From the NCBI GenBank assembly GCA_023390395.1, contig JAEWCY010000214.1:1-13532 (forward strand): a stretch of DNA of 13,532 nucleotides, given 5' to 3'. Made by a program: the position numbers and the translations under genes. The notes beneath the pieces are model-generated. The model ran no database searches, was not told the DNA's origin, and was given only the letters and a program-made list of their open reading frames with translations. Below are positions 1 to 6,444 of this stretch, piece after piece; position 1 is the first letter of the stretch, and each line of letters begins with the position of its first letter. Source of the stretch: Pseudomonadota bacterium (GTDB taxonomy: Bacteria > Desulfobacterota > Desulfovibrionia > Desulfovibrionales > Desulfovibrionaceae).

Positions 1-115
1 GGGCCGGGCGGTGCTGGCCGGCTTTGCGGCCTGCGTCGCCCGGCCCATTTCCGCGACCACAACGACCGACGCCCCGCCGCCCGTCGTTCCCGCACGCCTC
101 CCCGCCCGCCCCGTC

Positions 116-163
116 GGGGGGGACCGGGGGGGTTCATCCCCCCCGGCCGCCGGAGGCATCTTC
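116..163 (-). repeat. GC-rich extragenic palindromic element 3' of the Lon-like gene
   Basis: A perfect 9-bp inverted repeat (CCGGGGGGG, loop TTCAT, CCCCCCCGG, 124-146) sits 45-67 bp beyond the stop codon of the minus-strand protease gene. Read on the minus strand it is preceded by GATGCCTCCGGCGGCC and followed by a further C7 run at 116-122. From memory this arrangement resembles a dispersed extragenic element common in Desulfovibrio genomes, but I could not confirm this here. There is no T tract on either strand, so if it ends transcription it is not a classical intrinsic terminator. The remaining bases 1-115 show no gene I can support. Confidence 0.5.
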
Positions 164-190
164 ACTTCCCCTCCTCCACTCCGTCCTCCC

Positions 191-2215
191 TCACACCAAC
201 ACCAGCCGCGCCGCTTCCGTCACGTCTCCGACCGTGACGACGTCCAGGCCTTCCAGCACGTCCGCCGGCAGGGCCGCGACCGCGTCGGTGTTGGCCCGGG
301 GCACGAGGACGGTGGTGATGCCGGCGCGTCTGGCGGCCAGGCATTTTTCGCGGATGCCGGCCACGGGCAGGAGGCGTCCCGAGAGGGTGATTTCGCCGGT
401 GGCGGCGGTGTCGCAGCGGGCCGGGCGGTTGGCGAGGAGCGAGAGCAGGGCGCAGAAGATGGTGACCCCGGCCGAGGGGCCGTCCTTGGTGACGGCGGCC
501 GAGGGGAAGTGGACGTGGATGTCGGTTTTTTCGAAAAATCCCGGGTCCACGCCGAGTTCGCCGGCCCGGCTGCGGATGAGGCTCAGCGCCGCCTGGGCCG
601 ATTCCCGCAGGATGTCGCCGAGGGAGCCGGTAAGGAGCAGTCGGCCCGAGCCCGGCATGCGGGCGGTTTCGACGAAGAGGATTTCGCCGCCGTGCTGGCC
701 GACGACGAGGCCGGTGACCACGCCCACGCGGTCGCCGGCCTCGGCGGCCTCGCGGGTGTAGCGCCGGGGGCCGAGGAGGTTCGGGATGTCGGGCGCGTCC
801 ACGTCGGTCGGGGCGGTGGCGGCGTCGTCGTAGGCCAGGCGGGCGAGGCGGCGGCAGGCCGAGCCCACGGCCCGGGACAGGTTCCGCAGGCCCGATTCGC
901 GGGTGTAGTCGTCGATGATGCGCCCGAGCGCCGCGTCGGTGAAGGAGACGGCTTCCGGGGAGAGGCCGTTTTCGCGCAGGTGCCGGGGCAGGAGGAACTC
1001 CCTGGCGATGTCGCGTTTTTCGCGGTCGGTGTAGCCGGGGAACTCCAGGATTTCCAGGCGGTCGAGAAGCGGGCCGGGCAGTCGCGAGACGTCGTTGGCC
1101 GTGCCGATGAACATGATGCGCGACAGGTCGAAGGGGATTTCCAGGTAGTTGTCGGAGAAGCGGGCGTTTTGTTCGGGGTCGAGGATCTCGAGCAGGGCGG
1201 AGGCGGCGTCGCCGCGAAAATCCGCGCCGATCTTGTCGATTTCGTCCAGCATGAAGACCGGGTTGGCCACGCCGACGCGGGAGAGCTCCTTGAGGATGCG
1301 CCCGGGCATGGAGCCCACGTAGGTGCGGCGGTGGCCGCGCAGCTCGGCCTCGTCGCGAAGGCCGGCCACGGACAGGCGCACGAATTCGCGCCCCAGCGCC
1401 TCGGCCACGGCCAGGCCCACGGAGGTCTTGCCCACGCCCGGCGGGCCGGAGAAGCACAGGACCGGCCCGCGCCCCGGCGAGGCGGAAAGGCGGGCCTCCA
1501 GGACCTCGGCCACGGTCTTCTTGAGTTCCACGAGATTGACCGGCTTGCCGAGGTAGTGGGCCGCGCCGGCGCGCAGGGCCTCCACGGCCGTGCCCACCGT
1601 GGCGAAGCCCGTGACCATGACCACGGCCGCGTCCGGAGCGGCCCGGCGCAGCCGGCGCAACAGCTCCATGCCGTCCAAGCGTTCCATTTTGAGATCCGTG
1701 ACCACCACGTCGGCGCAAAAGCCCGAGGCCAGCACGTCCAGGGCTTCCAGGCCGTCGCCGGCCGTGCGCACCTCGTAGCCTTCCTTGCCGAGCACATGGG
1801 CCATGTTGGTGCGGGCGATCTCCTCGTCGTCGACCACGAGGAGCTTCGCCTTGGCCGCGCCGCGAAGGGCCCGGGCGGCCAGGAATTCCAGGATGCGTTC
1901 CTTGACCGCGGCCAGGCCCCGGTGGCGGGCGTCGAGGACCTCCCGGGCGCGGCGCAGGTCGAGGGTGTCGCGGGTGCAGTTGTTCCAGGGGAGCTTCAGC
2001 AGGAATTCCAAGTAATTGATGCCCACGGCGTATTCGGCCACGGCCGGGTCCGTGGTTTCGAGCTTGGCCAGCTCGCGCGCGGCGGCGTCGGCGGCCTGGG
2101 GCGGGAGCCGGGCCGCTTCCACGGCGCGGGCGAGGATTTCCAGCACGCCGGCGGCGCTCGCCGATTCCGGGGGGACCTGCGTCGGGGCCTGTCTGGGCTT
2201 GCTGCCGAAGAACAT
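191..2215 (-). CDS. Lon-type ATP-dependent protease with an embedded response-regulator receiver domain
   Basis: This 674-residue protein has the AAA+ and serine-lysine peptidase halves of Lon (family S16) but lacks the roughly 200-residue N-terminal substrate-binding domain. Residues 1-118 match only the helical segment before the ATPase. A complete receiver domain (about 122-242) is inserted exactly where Lon normally runs into the ATPase; it has acidic pair D129/D130, phosphoacceptor D174, T202 and K224. Then come Walker A (GPPGVGKTS, 257-265), Walker B (LDEIDK, D324/E325) and sensor 1 N374. The peptidase domain (about 490-674) has Ser581 in KDGPSAG and Lys624, 43 residues later, the same spacing as S679/K722 of E. 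coli Lon. All catalytic and phosphorylation residues are present, so it should be an active cytoplasmic protease gated by phosphorylation (inference). The start is set by AAGGAG seven bases before ATG. The gene is divergent from the 2574 operon; no kinase gene is in the window. Confidence 0.95.
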   Translation of the reverse strand: MFFGSKPRQAPTQVPPESASAAGVLEILARAVEAARLPPQAADAAARELAKLETTDPAVAEYAVGINYLEFLLKLPWNNCTRDTLDLRRAREVLDARHRGLAAVKERILEFLAARALRGAAKAKLLVVDDEEIARTNMAHVLGKEGYEVRTAGDGLEALDVLASGFCADVVVTDLKMERLDGMELLRRLRRAAPDAAVVMVTGFATVGTAVEALRAGAAHYLGKPVNLVELKKTVAEVLEARLSASPGRGPVLCFSGPPGVGKTSVGLAVAEALGREFVRLSVAGLRDEAELRGHRRTYVGSMPGRILKELSRVGVANPVFMLDEIDKIGADFRGDAASALLEILDPEQNARFSDNYLEIPFDLSRIMFIGTANDVSRLPGPLLDRLEILEFPGYTDREKRDIAREFLLPRHLRENGLSPEAVSFTDAALGRIIDDYTRESGLRNLSRAVGSACRRLARLAYDDAATAPTDVDAPDIPNLLGPRRYTREAAEAGDRVGVVTGLVVGQHGGEILFVETARMPGSGRLLLTGSLGDILRESAQAALSLIRSRAGELGVDPGFFEKTDIHVHFPSAAVTKDGPSAGVTIFCALLSLLANRPARCDTAATGEITLSGRLLPVAGIREKCLAARRAGITTVLVPRANTDAVAALPADVLEGLDVVTVGDVTEAARLVLV

Positions 2216-2248
2216 GGCGATTCTCCTTGATCCTGGCGGTTGCGGGCC

Positions 2249-2278
2249 AGTCTAGCGCCAAAAGGGAGCCGTGGGCAA
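2249..2278 (-). promoter_or_regulatory. Candidate sigma-70-type promoter for the Lon-receiver gene
   Basis: On the minus strand TTGCCC (2278-2273) and TAGACT (2254-2249) lie 18 bp apart, each matching four of six consensus bases. The implied start near 2242 gives a leader of about 27 bases that contains the AAGGAG ribosome binding site. I found no -24/-12 element in this orientation. The match is weak and rests on position as much as on sequence. Confidence 0.3.
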
Positions 2279-2307
2279 ACGGGTCGCGCGGCGGGCGCGC
2301 GAAAGCG

Positions 2308-2324
2308 TGTTGCGATTTGCAACG
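2308..2324. promoter_or_regulatory. Inverted-repeat operator 1 (TGTTGC-N5-GCAACG)
   Basis: TGTTGC, spacer GATTT, then GCAACG form a 17-bp imperfect inverted repeat centred about 222 bp upstream of the predicted sigma-54 transcription start. With the two related sites at 2337 and 2417 it looks like an enhancer array for a sigma-54 activator. It contains the 9-mer GATTTGCAA that recurs at 2417-2433 (opposite strand) and 11096. Confidence 0.6.
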
Positions 2325-2336
2325 CGCCAAAACCCG

Positions 2337-2353
2337 TGTTGCGATCTGAAACA
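2337..2353. promoter_or_regulatory. Inverted-repeat operator 2 (TGTTGC-N5-GAAACA)
   Basis: TGTTGC, spacer GATCT, then GAAACA. It lies 29 bp from operator 1, close to three helical turns, which would place both on roughly the same DNA face. Its right half differs from GCAACA by one base. It is centred about 193 bp upstream of the predicted start at 2538. Confidence 0.55.
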
Positions 2354-2416
2354 GACTTTTGCGCGGAAACGAAATCCCCGCCTCCGAGGGCCTTTCCGGG
2401 CGCAGGAGTCCGCGCC

Positions 2417-2433
2417 TGTTGCAAATCGCAATA
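2417..2433. promoter_or_regulatory. Inverted-repeat operator 3 (TGTTGC-N5-GCAATA)
   Basis: TGTTGC, spacer AAATC, then GCAATA. On the opposite strand it reads TATTGCGATTTGCAACA, nearly identical to operator 1. It is centred about 113 bp upstream of the sigma-54 start, a usual enhancer distance. Its right half overlaps the left arm of the longer inverted repeat at 2428-2459, so the two sites could be mutually exclusive. Confidence 0.6.
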
Positions 2434-2459
2434 CTGACTGAGTAGCCAGTCAGTATTGC
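2428..2459. promoter_or_regulatory. Perfect inverted repeat with 13-bp arms (putative operator)
   Basis: GCAATACTGACTG and CAGTCAGTATTGC flank the six bases AGTAGC. Arms this long and perfect are not accidental. No T run follows on either strand, and the site lies upstream of a promoter and not behind a gene, so an operator is more likely than a terminator. The CTGACTG/CAGTCAG core resembles operators of some TetR-family repressors, but no such regulator gene is in the window; this is inference. Confidence 0.6.
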
Positions 2460-2511
2460 ATCATCCGCAGAATTCCCAGCGATTCCGGCAGGAAAACAAG
2501 TTTTTACAGCC

Positions 2512-2527
2512 TGGCACGCAATTTGTT
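2512..2527 (+). promoter_or_regulatory. Sigma-54 (-24/-12) promoter of the Usp-permease operon
   Basis: TGGCACG, four bases, then TTGTT matches the sigma-54 consensus TGGCACG-N4-TTGCA in the whole -24 block. The -12 block has T for C. GG at 2513-2514 is 12 bp from the G of the -12 element, the required spacing. Predicted start is about 2538, leaving a 36-base leader before the ATG at 2574. The three upstream inverted repeats fit the need for an enhancer-binding ATPase. Confidence 0.8.
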
Positions 2528-2573
2528 TTGGCAGGGTTCCATCGGGCCGCAGGCCCCGAAGCGAGGAGACAGG

Positions 2574-3368
2574 ATGTTTGACGCGACACGACGCGACGCC
2601 CCCGAAATGCCCACGGCGCGGCCCCACCAGGTGCTGGTGGTCGTGCGCGGCGCAAGCGCCGGCCGGGCCCTGGGCGACTACGCCCTGGGCGTGGCCGAGC
2701 GGCTCGGGCTCGGGGTGCTGGCGGCCTACGTCGACACCCTGCCCCGCTACGGGGACCGGCTTTCCCGCCGCGAACGCTTCGCGGCCGGCGTGGCCGGCGA
2801 CGCGGCGGCGTTCGGGGAGAACGCCGCCGCGCGCGGCATCGGGTTCGAGCATGTCACGGCCTCGGGCAAGGCGTCCGAGGCCGTGCTGGCGATCGTGCAC
2901 GGCGGCCGGCGCATCGACTTCGTGGTGCTCGACCCGGCCATCGGCATCGAGGAGGTGGCCCGGCGTTCGCCCGTGCCCGTGTTCGGCCTGCGCGTGGCCG
3001 ACGGGAAGGGCGGTCGCGGCCGCCGGATGCCGCAACAGCGAAACCCTGGGAGGTTGACCATGTCCGAGAGATCCCGCAAGCGCAACCTGGCCCGCACCGT
3101 GGTGTTCGGCGCGGCTGCCGTGGCCCTGTACGCCGCGGTCTTCACCCATTCCGACTTCATCGCCGACCTGTCGGCCAAGGGCGGCTTCTACGCCGTGGTG
3201 CCGGTCGTCACCGTGTTCCTGTTCTCGTACGTGCACGGCAGCTTCACCGGCGCGTTCTGGTCGGCGCTCGGCATCGAGGCCTCCAAGGGCGCGACCGCCG
3301 GCAAGCAGGCCACGGCCGGCGCGGCCAAGCGCAAGGACGGCCGGGCCGTGGCCCAGGTCAACGCGTAG
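2574..3368 (+). CDS. Usp-like domain fused to a small two-helix membrane protein
   Basis: Starting at the ATG preceded by GAGGAGACAGG, the frame is open for 264 residues. Residues 16-143 have the alternating strand/helix pattern of a universal stress protein (first strand QVLVVVRG, last segment SPVPVFGLRV) but lack the glycine-rich nucleotide-binding motif, so ATP binding is doubtful. Residues 144-162 are a Gly/Arg/Pro-rich linker that looks like translated intergenic DNA. Met163 begins a basic stretch (SERSRKR), two hydrophobic helices (about 174-192 and 204-221) and an Ala/Lys-rich tail. Met163 has its own ribosome binding site, so the second half may also be made as a separate 102-residue protein. 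It is the first gene after the sigma-54 promoter and lies 32 bp before the permease, suggesting an accessory role to it. Exact function unknown. Confidence 0.75.
   Translation: MFDATRRDAPEMPTARPHQVLVVVRGASAGRALGDYALGVAERLGLGVLAAYVDTLPRYGDRLSRRERFAAGVAGDAAAFGENAAARGIGFEHVTASGKASEAVLAIVHGGRRIDFVVLDPAIGIEEVARRSPVPVFGLRVADGKGGRGRRMPQQRNPGRLTMSERSRKRNLARTVVFGAAAVALYAAVFTHSDFIADLSAKGGFYAVVPVVTVFLFSYVHGSFTGAFWSALGIEASKGATAGKQATAGAAKRKDGRAVAQVNA
3048..3062 (+). promoter_or_regulatory. Internal ribosome binding site and start for the membrane half
   Basis: GGGAGG at 3048-3053 lies six bases before an in-frame ATG at 3060. A TGA in the +1 frame at 3055-3057 ends two bases before this ATG, just as a separate upstream gene would end. 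This suggests two adjacent genes ancestrally, with the stop bypassed by a frame change or sequence error, or else dual translation products of 264 and 102 residues. Confidence 0.55.
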
Positions 3369-3400
3369 CAGTTCAAGCCACTTTTCCGGGAGGATATGAC

Positions 3401-4444
3401 ATGCACGGCGCCGGCGAGATGATCACTTTCATCGACCTCAATCTGTATTCGATCGTTTTCCTGTTCCTGGTCGGCTTCATCGGCGGGCTGGTGAGCGGGT
3501 TCATCGGCTCCGGCGGAGCCTTCGTCCTGACCCCGGGCATGATGAGCCTGGGCGTGCCCGGCCCGGTGGCCGTGGCCAGCAACATGTGCCACAAGTTCCC
3601 CAAGGCCCTGGTCGGGTCCATCAAGCGCTACCGCTATGGCCAGGTGGACGTGAAGCTCGGCGTCATCATGGGCCTTTTCGCCGAGATCGGCGTCCAGGTC
3701 GGCATCATGGTGCAGACCAAGATCCTGGAGAAATGGGGCGAGGCCGGCTCCAACCTGTACGTGAGCGTGGCCTTCGTGGCCGTGCTCTTGACCGTGGGCA
3801 GCTTCGTCATGCGCGACGCCCTGCGCCTGGCCCGCAGCGGCGAGGCCGACGGCAAGCCCACCAACCTGTGCAAGCGCCTGCAGGCCATCGAGCTGTGGCC
3901 CATGCTGACCTTCAAGCGGGCGGGCGTGCGCATCTCCCTGTGGTTCCTCGTCCCGGTGGCCATCGCCACGGGCATGCTGGCCGCCACCATCGCCGTGGGC
4001 GGCTTCATCGGCGTGCCGGGCCTCATGTACGTCATCGGCGTCACGAGCATCGTGGCCTCGGCCACGGAGCTGGTCATCGCCTTCGTCATGGGCCTCGGCG
4101 GCACGCTCATCTGGGCCTACTACGGCATGGTGGACATCCGGCTCACACTCATCATCCTCGGCGGTTCGCTCTTCGGCGTGCAGCTCGGGGCCATCGGCAC
4201 CACCTACGTCAAGGAATACATGATCAAGATGGTCATGGCCGTGATCATGCTCATCGTGGCGCTCAGCCGCTTCCTGGCCATGCCCAAGTACCTGGACAAG
4301 CTCTCGCTGACGAGCTTCGGCGACGCCACGGTGTCCGTGCTGTCCCAGACGAGCTTCGCCGTCATGGTCGTGGCCCTGCTCGTGGGCGCGGGCATCATTC
4401 TGGCCTCCATGTTCAAGGCCCGCCGCCTGGAAAACCAGGCGTAG
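3401..4444 (+). CDS. TSUP (TauE/SafE-type) anion permease
   Basis: A 347-residue inner-membrane protein with about eight hydrophobic helices and the internal duplication of the TSUP family. The first repeat is around GFIGGLVSGFIGSGGAF (25-41) and the second around AVGGFIGVPGLMYVIG (198-213). A hydrophilic loop of about 35 residues (138-172) joins the halves. Family members move sulfite, sulfonates, sulfate or small organic acids; in a sulfate reducer, a role with a sulfur oxyanion or an organic acid is plausible but the substrate cannot be read from sequence. The start is fixed by GGGAGG seven bases before ATG. It sits between two Usp genes, 32 bp and 19 bp away, under the shared sigma-54 promoter, suggesting that transport is linked to energy or stress signalling. 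Family assignment is firm; substrate is not. Confidence 0.92.
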   Translation: MHGAGEMITFIDLNLYSIVFLFLVGFIGGLVSGFIGSGGAFVLTPGMMSLGVPGPVAVASNMCHKFPKALVGSIKRYRYGQVDVKLGVIMGLFAEIGVQVGIMVQTKILEKWGEAGSNLYVSVAFVAVLLTVGSFVMRDALRLARSGEADGKPTNLCKRLQAIELWPMLTFKRAGVRISLWFLVPVAIATGMLAATIAVGGFIGVPGLMYVIGVTSIVASATELVIAFVMGLGGTLIWAYYGMVDIRLTLIILGGSLFGVQLGAIGTTYVKEYMIKMVMAVIMLIVALSRFLAMPKYLDKLSLTSFGDATVSVLSQTSFAVMVVALLVGAGIILASMFKARRLENQA

Positions 4445-4463
4445 GGCGCGCAAAGGAACCGGC

Positions 4464-5360
4464 ATGATCGTGCATCGCCCCAAGACCCTCGTCGTCGGGC
4501 TCGACGGCTCCCCGGCCTCCCGGGGGGCCTTCGAGCAGGCCATGGTCCTGGCCGGGACGCTGCGGGCGCGGCTGGTGGCCGTGGCCGTGGCCCCGGGCCT
4601 CGGCGGCCTGGAACGCATCGGCAGCGAGGACGAGCGCCGGGAGCTGGCGCGCCCCTTCGAGCAGGCCCTGGCCGAGGCGGCCGAAGCCGCGGCCAAGGCC
4701 GGGCTGCCGCTCAAGAAGATCCTGGAACACGGCGAGGCCCACGAACGCCTGGTGGACGCGGCCGAGGCCGAGGAAGCGAGCCTCACGGTCATCGGCGACG
4801 CCCGGCGCACCTACATGGAACGGGTGCTGCTCGGGCGCAACGTGGCCAAGGTCATCGGCTACAGCCCCTGCGACGTGCTGGTCGTGCCCGAAGGGGCCAG
4901 GCTCGACTTCAAGCGGGTGGTGGCGGCCGTGGACGGCTCGCGCCAGAGCCTGGCCGCCGCCGGCCGGGCCATCAGCCTGTGCGCCGCCTACGCCGGCGAT
5001 TTGGACGTGTTGGCCGTGGTGGACGTGCCCGTGGACCGCAACCTCATCTACGGCATCTACGAGGACATCAAACGCCGGGCGCTGGTGGCCATAAACGCCG
5101 TGGTCAAGGCGGCCCAGGCCCGCGACGTCAAGGCCCTGGCCACGGTGCTCGAAGGCCCGCCGTATCGGGCCATCGCCGGGTTCGCCGCCGAGATCGGGGC
5201 CGGCTGCCTGGTGCTCGGGGCCTACGGCAAAAGCGGCCTGCGCCGGCTCATGCTCGGCAGTGTGGCCGAGCGCGTGCTGGCCCTGGCCTCCTGCCCGGTG
5301 CTGGCGGTCAAGGCCGAACCCGGCGACCCCGACGCGGTGGCCGGCGAAGGCGACACCTAA
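4464..5360 (+). CDS. Tandem universal stress protein (two Usp domains)
   Basis: 298 residues holding two UspA-like domains, about 5-142 and 148-284, each opening with a strand plus the V(G/A)xDGS motif (GLDGS at 12-16, AVDGS at 155-159). The second has the full nucleotide-binding signature G-2x-G-9x-G-S (G252, G255, G265, S266). The first is degenerate: GDARR replaces GxxG, and LGRN replaces LGSV. Only the second half is therefore likely to bind ATP, as in other tandem Usps where one half is structural. It is cytoplasmic, with no signal peptide or membrane segment. The start follows AAAGGA at usual spacing, 19 bp after the permease, so the two are almost certainly cotranscribed and probably translationally linked. 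A role sensing nucleotide state for the permease is inference. Confidence 0.93.
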   Translation: MIVHRPKTLVVGLDGSPASRGAFEQAMVLAGTLRARLVAVAVAPGLGGLERIGSEDERRELARPFEQALAEAAEAAAKAGLPLKKILEHGEAHERLVDAAEAEEASLTVIGDARRTYMERVLLGRNVAKVIGYSPCDVLVVPEGARLDFKRVVAAVDGSRQSLAAAGRAISLCAAYAGDLDVLAVVDVPVDRNLIYGIYEDIKRRALVAINAVVKAAQARDVKALATVLEGPPYRAIAGFAAEIGAGCLVLGAYGKSGLRRLMLGSVAERVLALASCPVLAVKAEPGDPDAVAGEGDT

Positions 5361-5383
5361 ACCCTTTTCCCCTGGAGGACGCC

Positions 5384-5677
5384 ATGGACATGCGGTGGGC
5401 ATTTACCGAATTCCTGTTTGCTTTCTGCCTTGTGGTGCTTGCCGATCGCGTTTACGGCGTCTTCGGCCGCATCGGCGCGGCGCTCGGGCTTTCCCGGCCC
5501 CTGGCCGGCGTCGGCGACGCCCTGGCGGCCGCCTCGCCCGGCGACTGGTACGTGTTCTTTTCCCGCGACGCGGTCACCGGCCAGCCCACGGTCACGGAAT
5601 TGCCGGCTCCCCCCACGGATCGGCCGGCCGCGCCCCGGCCCAGGCGCGACGCCAGGCCCCGGCTGCATGCCCGCTAG
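5384..5677 (+). CDS. Small single-helix membrane protein, unknown function
   Basis: 97 residues. The ATG is preceded by TGGAGG with five bases between and lies 23 bp after the tandem Usp stop, the spacing of an operon member. Residues 5-22 (around FTEFLFAFCLVVLA) form one hydrophobic helix close to the N-terminus. It is followed by a Gly/Ala-rich amphipathic stretch, a short aromatic segment (GDWYVFFSRD, 53-62) and a Pro/Arg-rich tail of about 25 residues. I do not recognise a family. The context suggests a membrane partner of the permease or Usp proteins, but nothing in the sequence proves this. The shadow frames over the same DNA lack a start with a binding site, which favours this reading. 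Confidence 0.65.
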   Translation: MDMRWAFTEFLFAFCLVVLADRVYGVFGRIGAALGLSRPLAGVGDALAAASPGDWYVFFSRDAVTGQPTVTELPAPPTDRPAAPRPRRDARPRLHAR

Positions 5678-5771
5678 CCTGGAGTTCGTGAAACAACACG
5701 TCGGAATTCAAGGGAAACACCATCAAGCGCGAAACGAGCCCGGCCACCGCACGCCAGCCCAAGGACAGCCC

Positions 5772-6224
5772 ATGCGCACGCCCCTCGACCTTTCCACCCC
5801 CATGACGGCCAAGGACGCGGCCGATCCCCGTCGCCGCGCCGCCCTGCTCGCCCGCTTCGGCGAAAAGGCCCTGCGCCTGTGGTGCGAGGCCAGACACCCC
5901 CAGCGCCTCACCGCCCCCACGGCCATCGGCACGGCCCAGGACGCGGCCGGCAGCCGCGCCTCGGTGGCGCTCGGCATTTTCGGCGAGACCATCGTGCAGA
6001 CGGATTTCGACGCCGAGGGCTGCCCGGCGGTGAAGATCGCGGCCGCGGCCGCCGCCCATTGGGCCCTGGGCAAGACCCTGGACGAGGCCGCCGCCATGGA
6101 CGAGCGGGCCATCCGCGCCACCCTCGGGGCCTTCCCCAGCGAGGCCGGGGAGCACGCCAGCCTGGCCGCGGCCGCCGTGCGCGAGGCCGTGACCCAGTGG
6201 CGACAGTCGGTCAAGCCGCACTGA
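5772..6224 (+). CDS. NifU/IscU-like iron-sulfur scaffold homologue lacking two of three ligand cysteines
   Basis: 150 residues with the layout of the IscU/NifU N-terminal domain. It has a strand region (SVALGIFGETIVQTDFDAEGC, 64-84), the conserved GC-x-A turn with Cys84, the helix with GKTLDEA (100-106), and a C-terminal helix after the usual proline. The cysteine normally in a CGD turn is replaced by Gly60-Ser61-Arg62. The HC pair before the last helix is His128-Ala129. One canonical ligand of three remains, so cluster assembly by the usual mechanism is unlikely; it may be a regulatory or structural paralogue. The start was chosen at the ATG after AAGGACAGCCC; an upstream in-frame ATG at 5667 would overlap the previous gene and has no binding site. 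The 94-bp gap from that gene makes operon membership likely but not certain. Confidence 0.75.
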   Translation: MRTPLDLSTPMTAKDAADPRRRAALLARFGEKALRLWCEARHPQRLTAPTAIGTAQDAAGSRASVALGIFGETIVQTDFDAEGCPAVKIAAAAAAHWALGKTLDEAAAMDERAIRATLGAFPSEAGEHASLAAAAVREAVTQWRQSVKPH

Positions 6225-6319
6225 CGCCGCCTTCCCGCAAAGTGGGACCCGGTGCGCTCCGAGGCGTTGCGGCCGCCCCTCGCCGCAGCGCCGCCCTCAA
6301 GCTCTCGCCGGCATGAAGG

Positions 6320-6350
6320 GGCCGGGAGCCGGACGGTCCGGTTTCCGGCC
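6320..6350 (+). terminator. GC-rich hairpin after the NifU-like gene
   Basis: Outer arms GGCCGG/CCGGCC and inner arms CCGGAC/GTCCGG with a one-base centre form an imperfect stem 95 bases past the stop codon. No T run follows, so it is terminator-like only; Rho-dependent ending or an mRNA 3' stabiliser are alternatives. The rest of 6225-6440 shows no gene. Confidence 0.35.
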
Positions 6351-6444
6351 TCCTCCACGCCACGCCAGCCACGGCCGCCCTGGCCCGGAAGCGGCCCCAC
6401 GCCGTCCGAAGCGCCTGTCCGCCGCACCCATCCAAAGCTTAATT

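Noticed and set aside
11..2230. A 739-codon open frame on the plus strand opposite the Lon-receiver gene
   Set aside because: It is antisense to a gene with complete catalytic motifs. Its product is Gly/Ala/Arg-rich without domains, and it has no ribosome binding site; long shadow frames are expected at this GC content.
2494..2506. AAACAA-N4-TTA, one mismatch from the IHF consensus
   Set aside because: It ends six bases before the -24 element, where sigma-54 polymerase itself binds. Bending would be expected further upstream, and such AT-rich matches occur by chance.
162..3236. A 1024-codon minus-strand frame spanning the Lon gene, the divergent control region and the Usp fusion
   Set aside because: It runs through two real genes and an intergenic promoter region, and gives a low-complexity Arg/Pro/Gly-rich product.
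3188..4810. A 540-codon minus-strand frame opposite the permease and tandem Usp
   Set aside because: His/Asp/Glu-rich shadow of well-supported plus-strand genes, with no family resemblance.
5667..6224. Longer version of the NifU-like protein starting at 5667
   Set aside because: The start overlaps the previous gene, lacks a binding site, and the added residues do not match the family; the ATG at 5772 has AAGGA at proper spacing.
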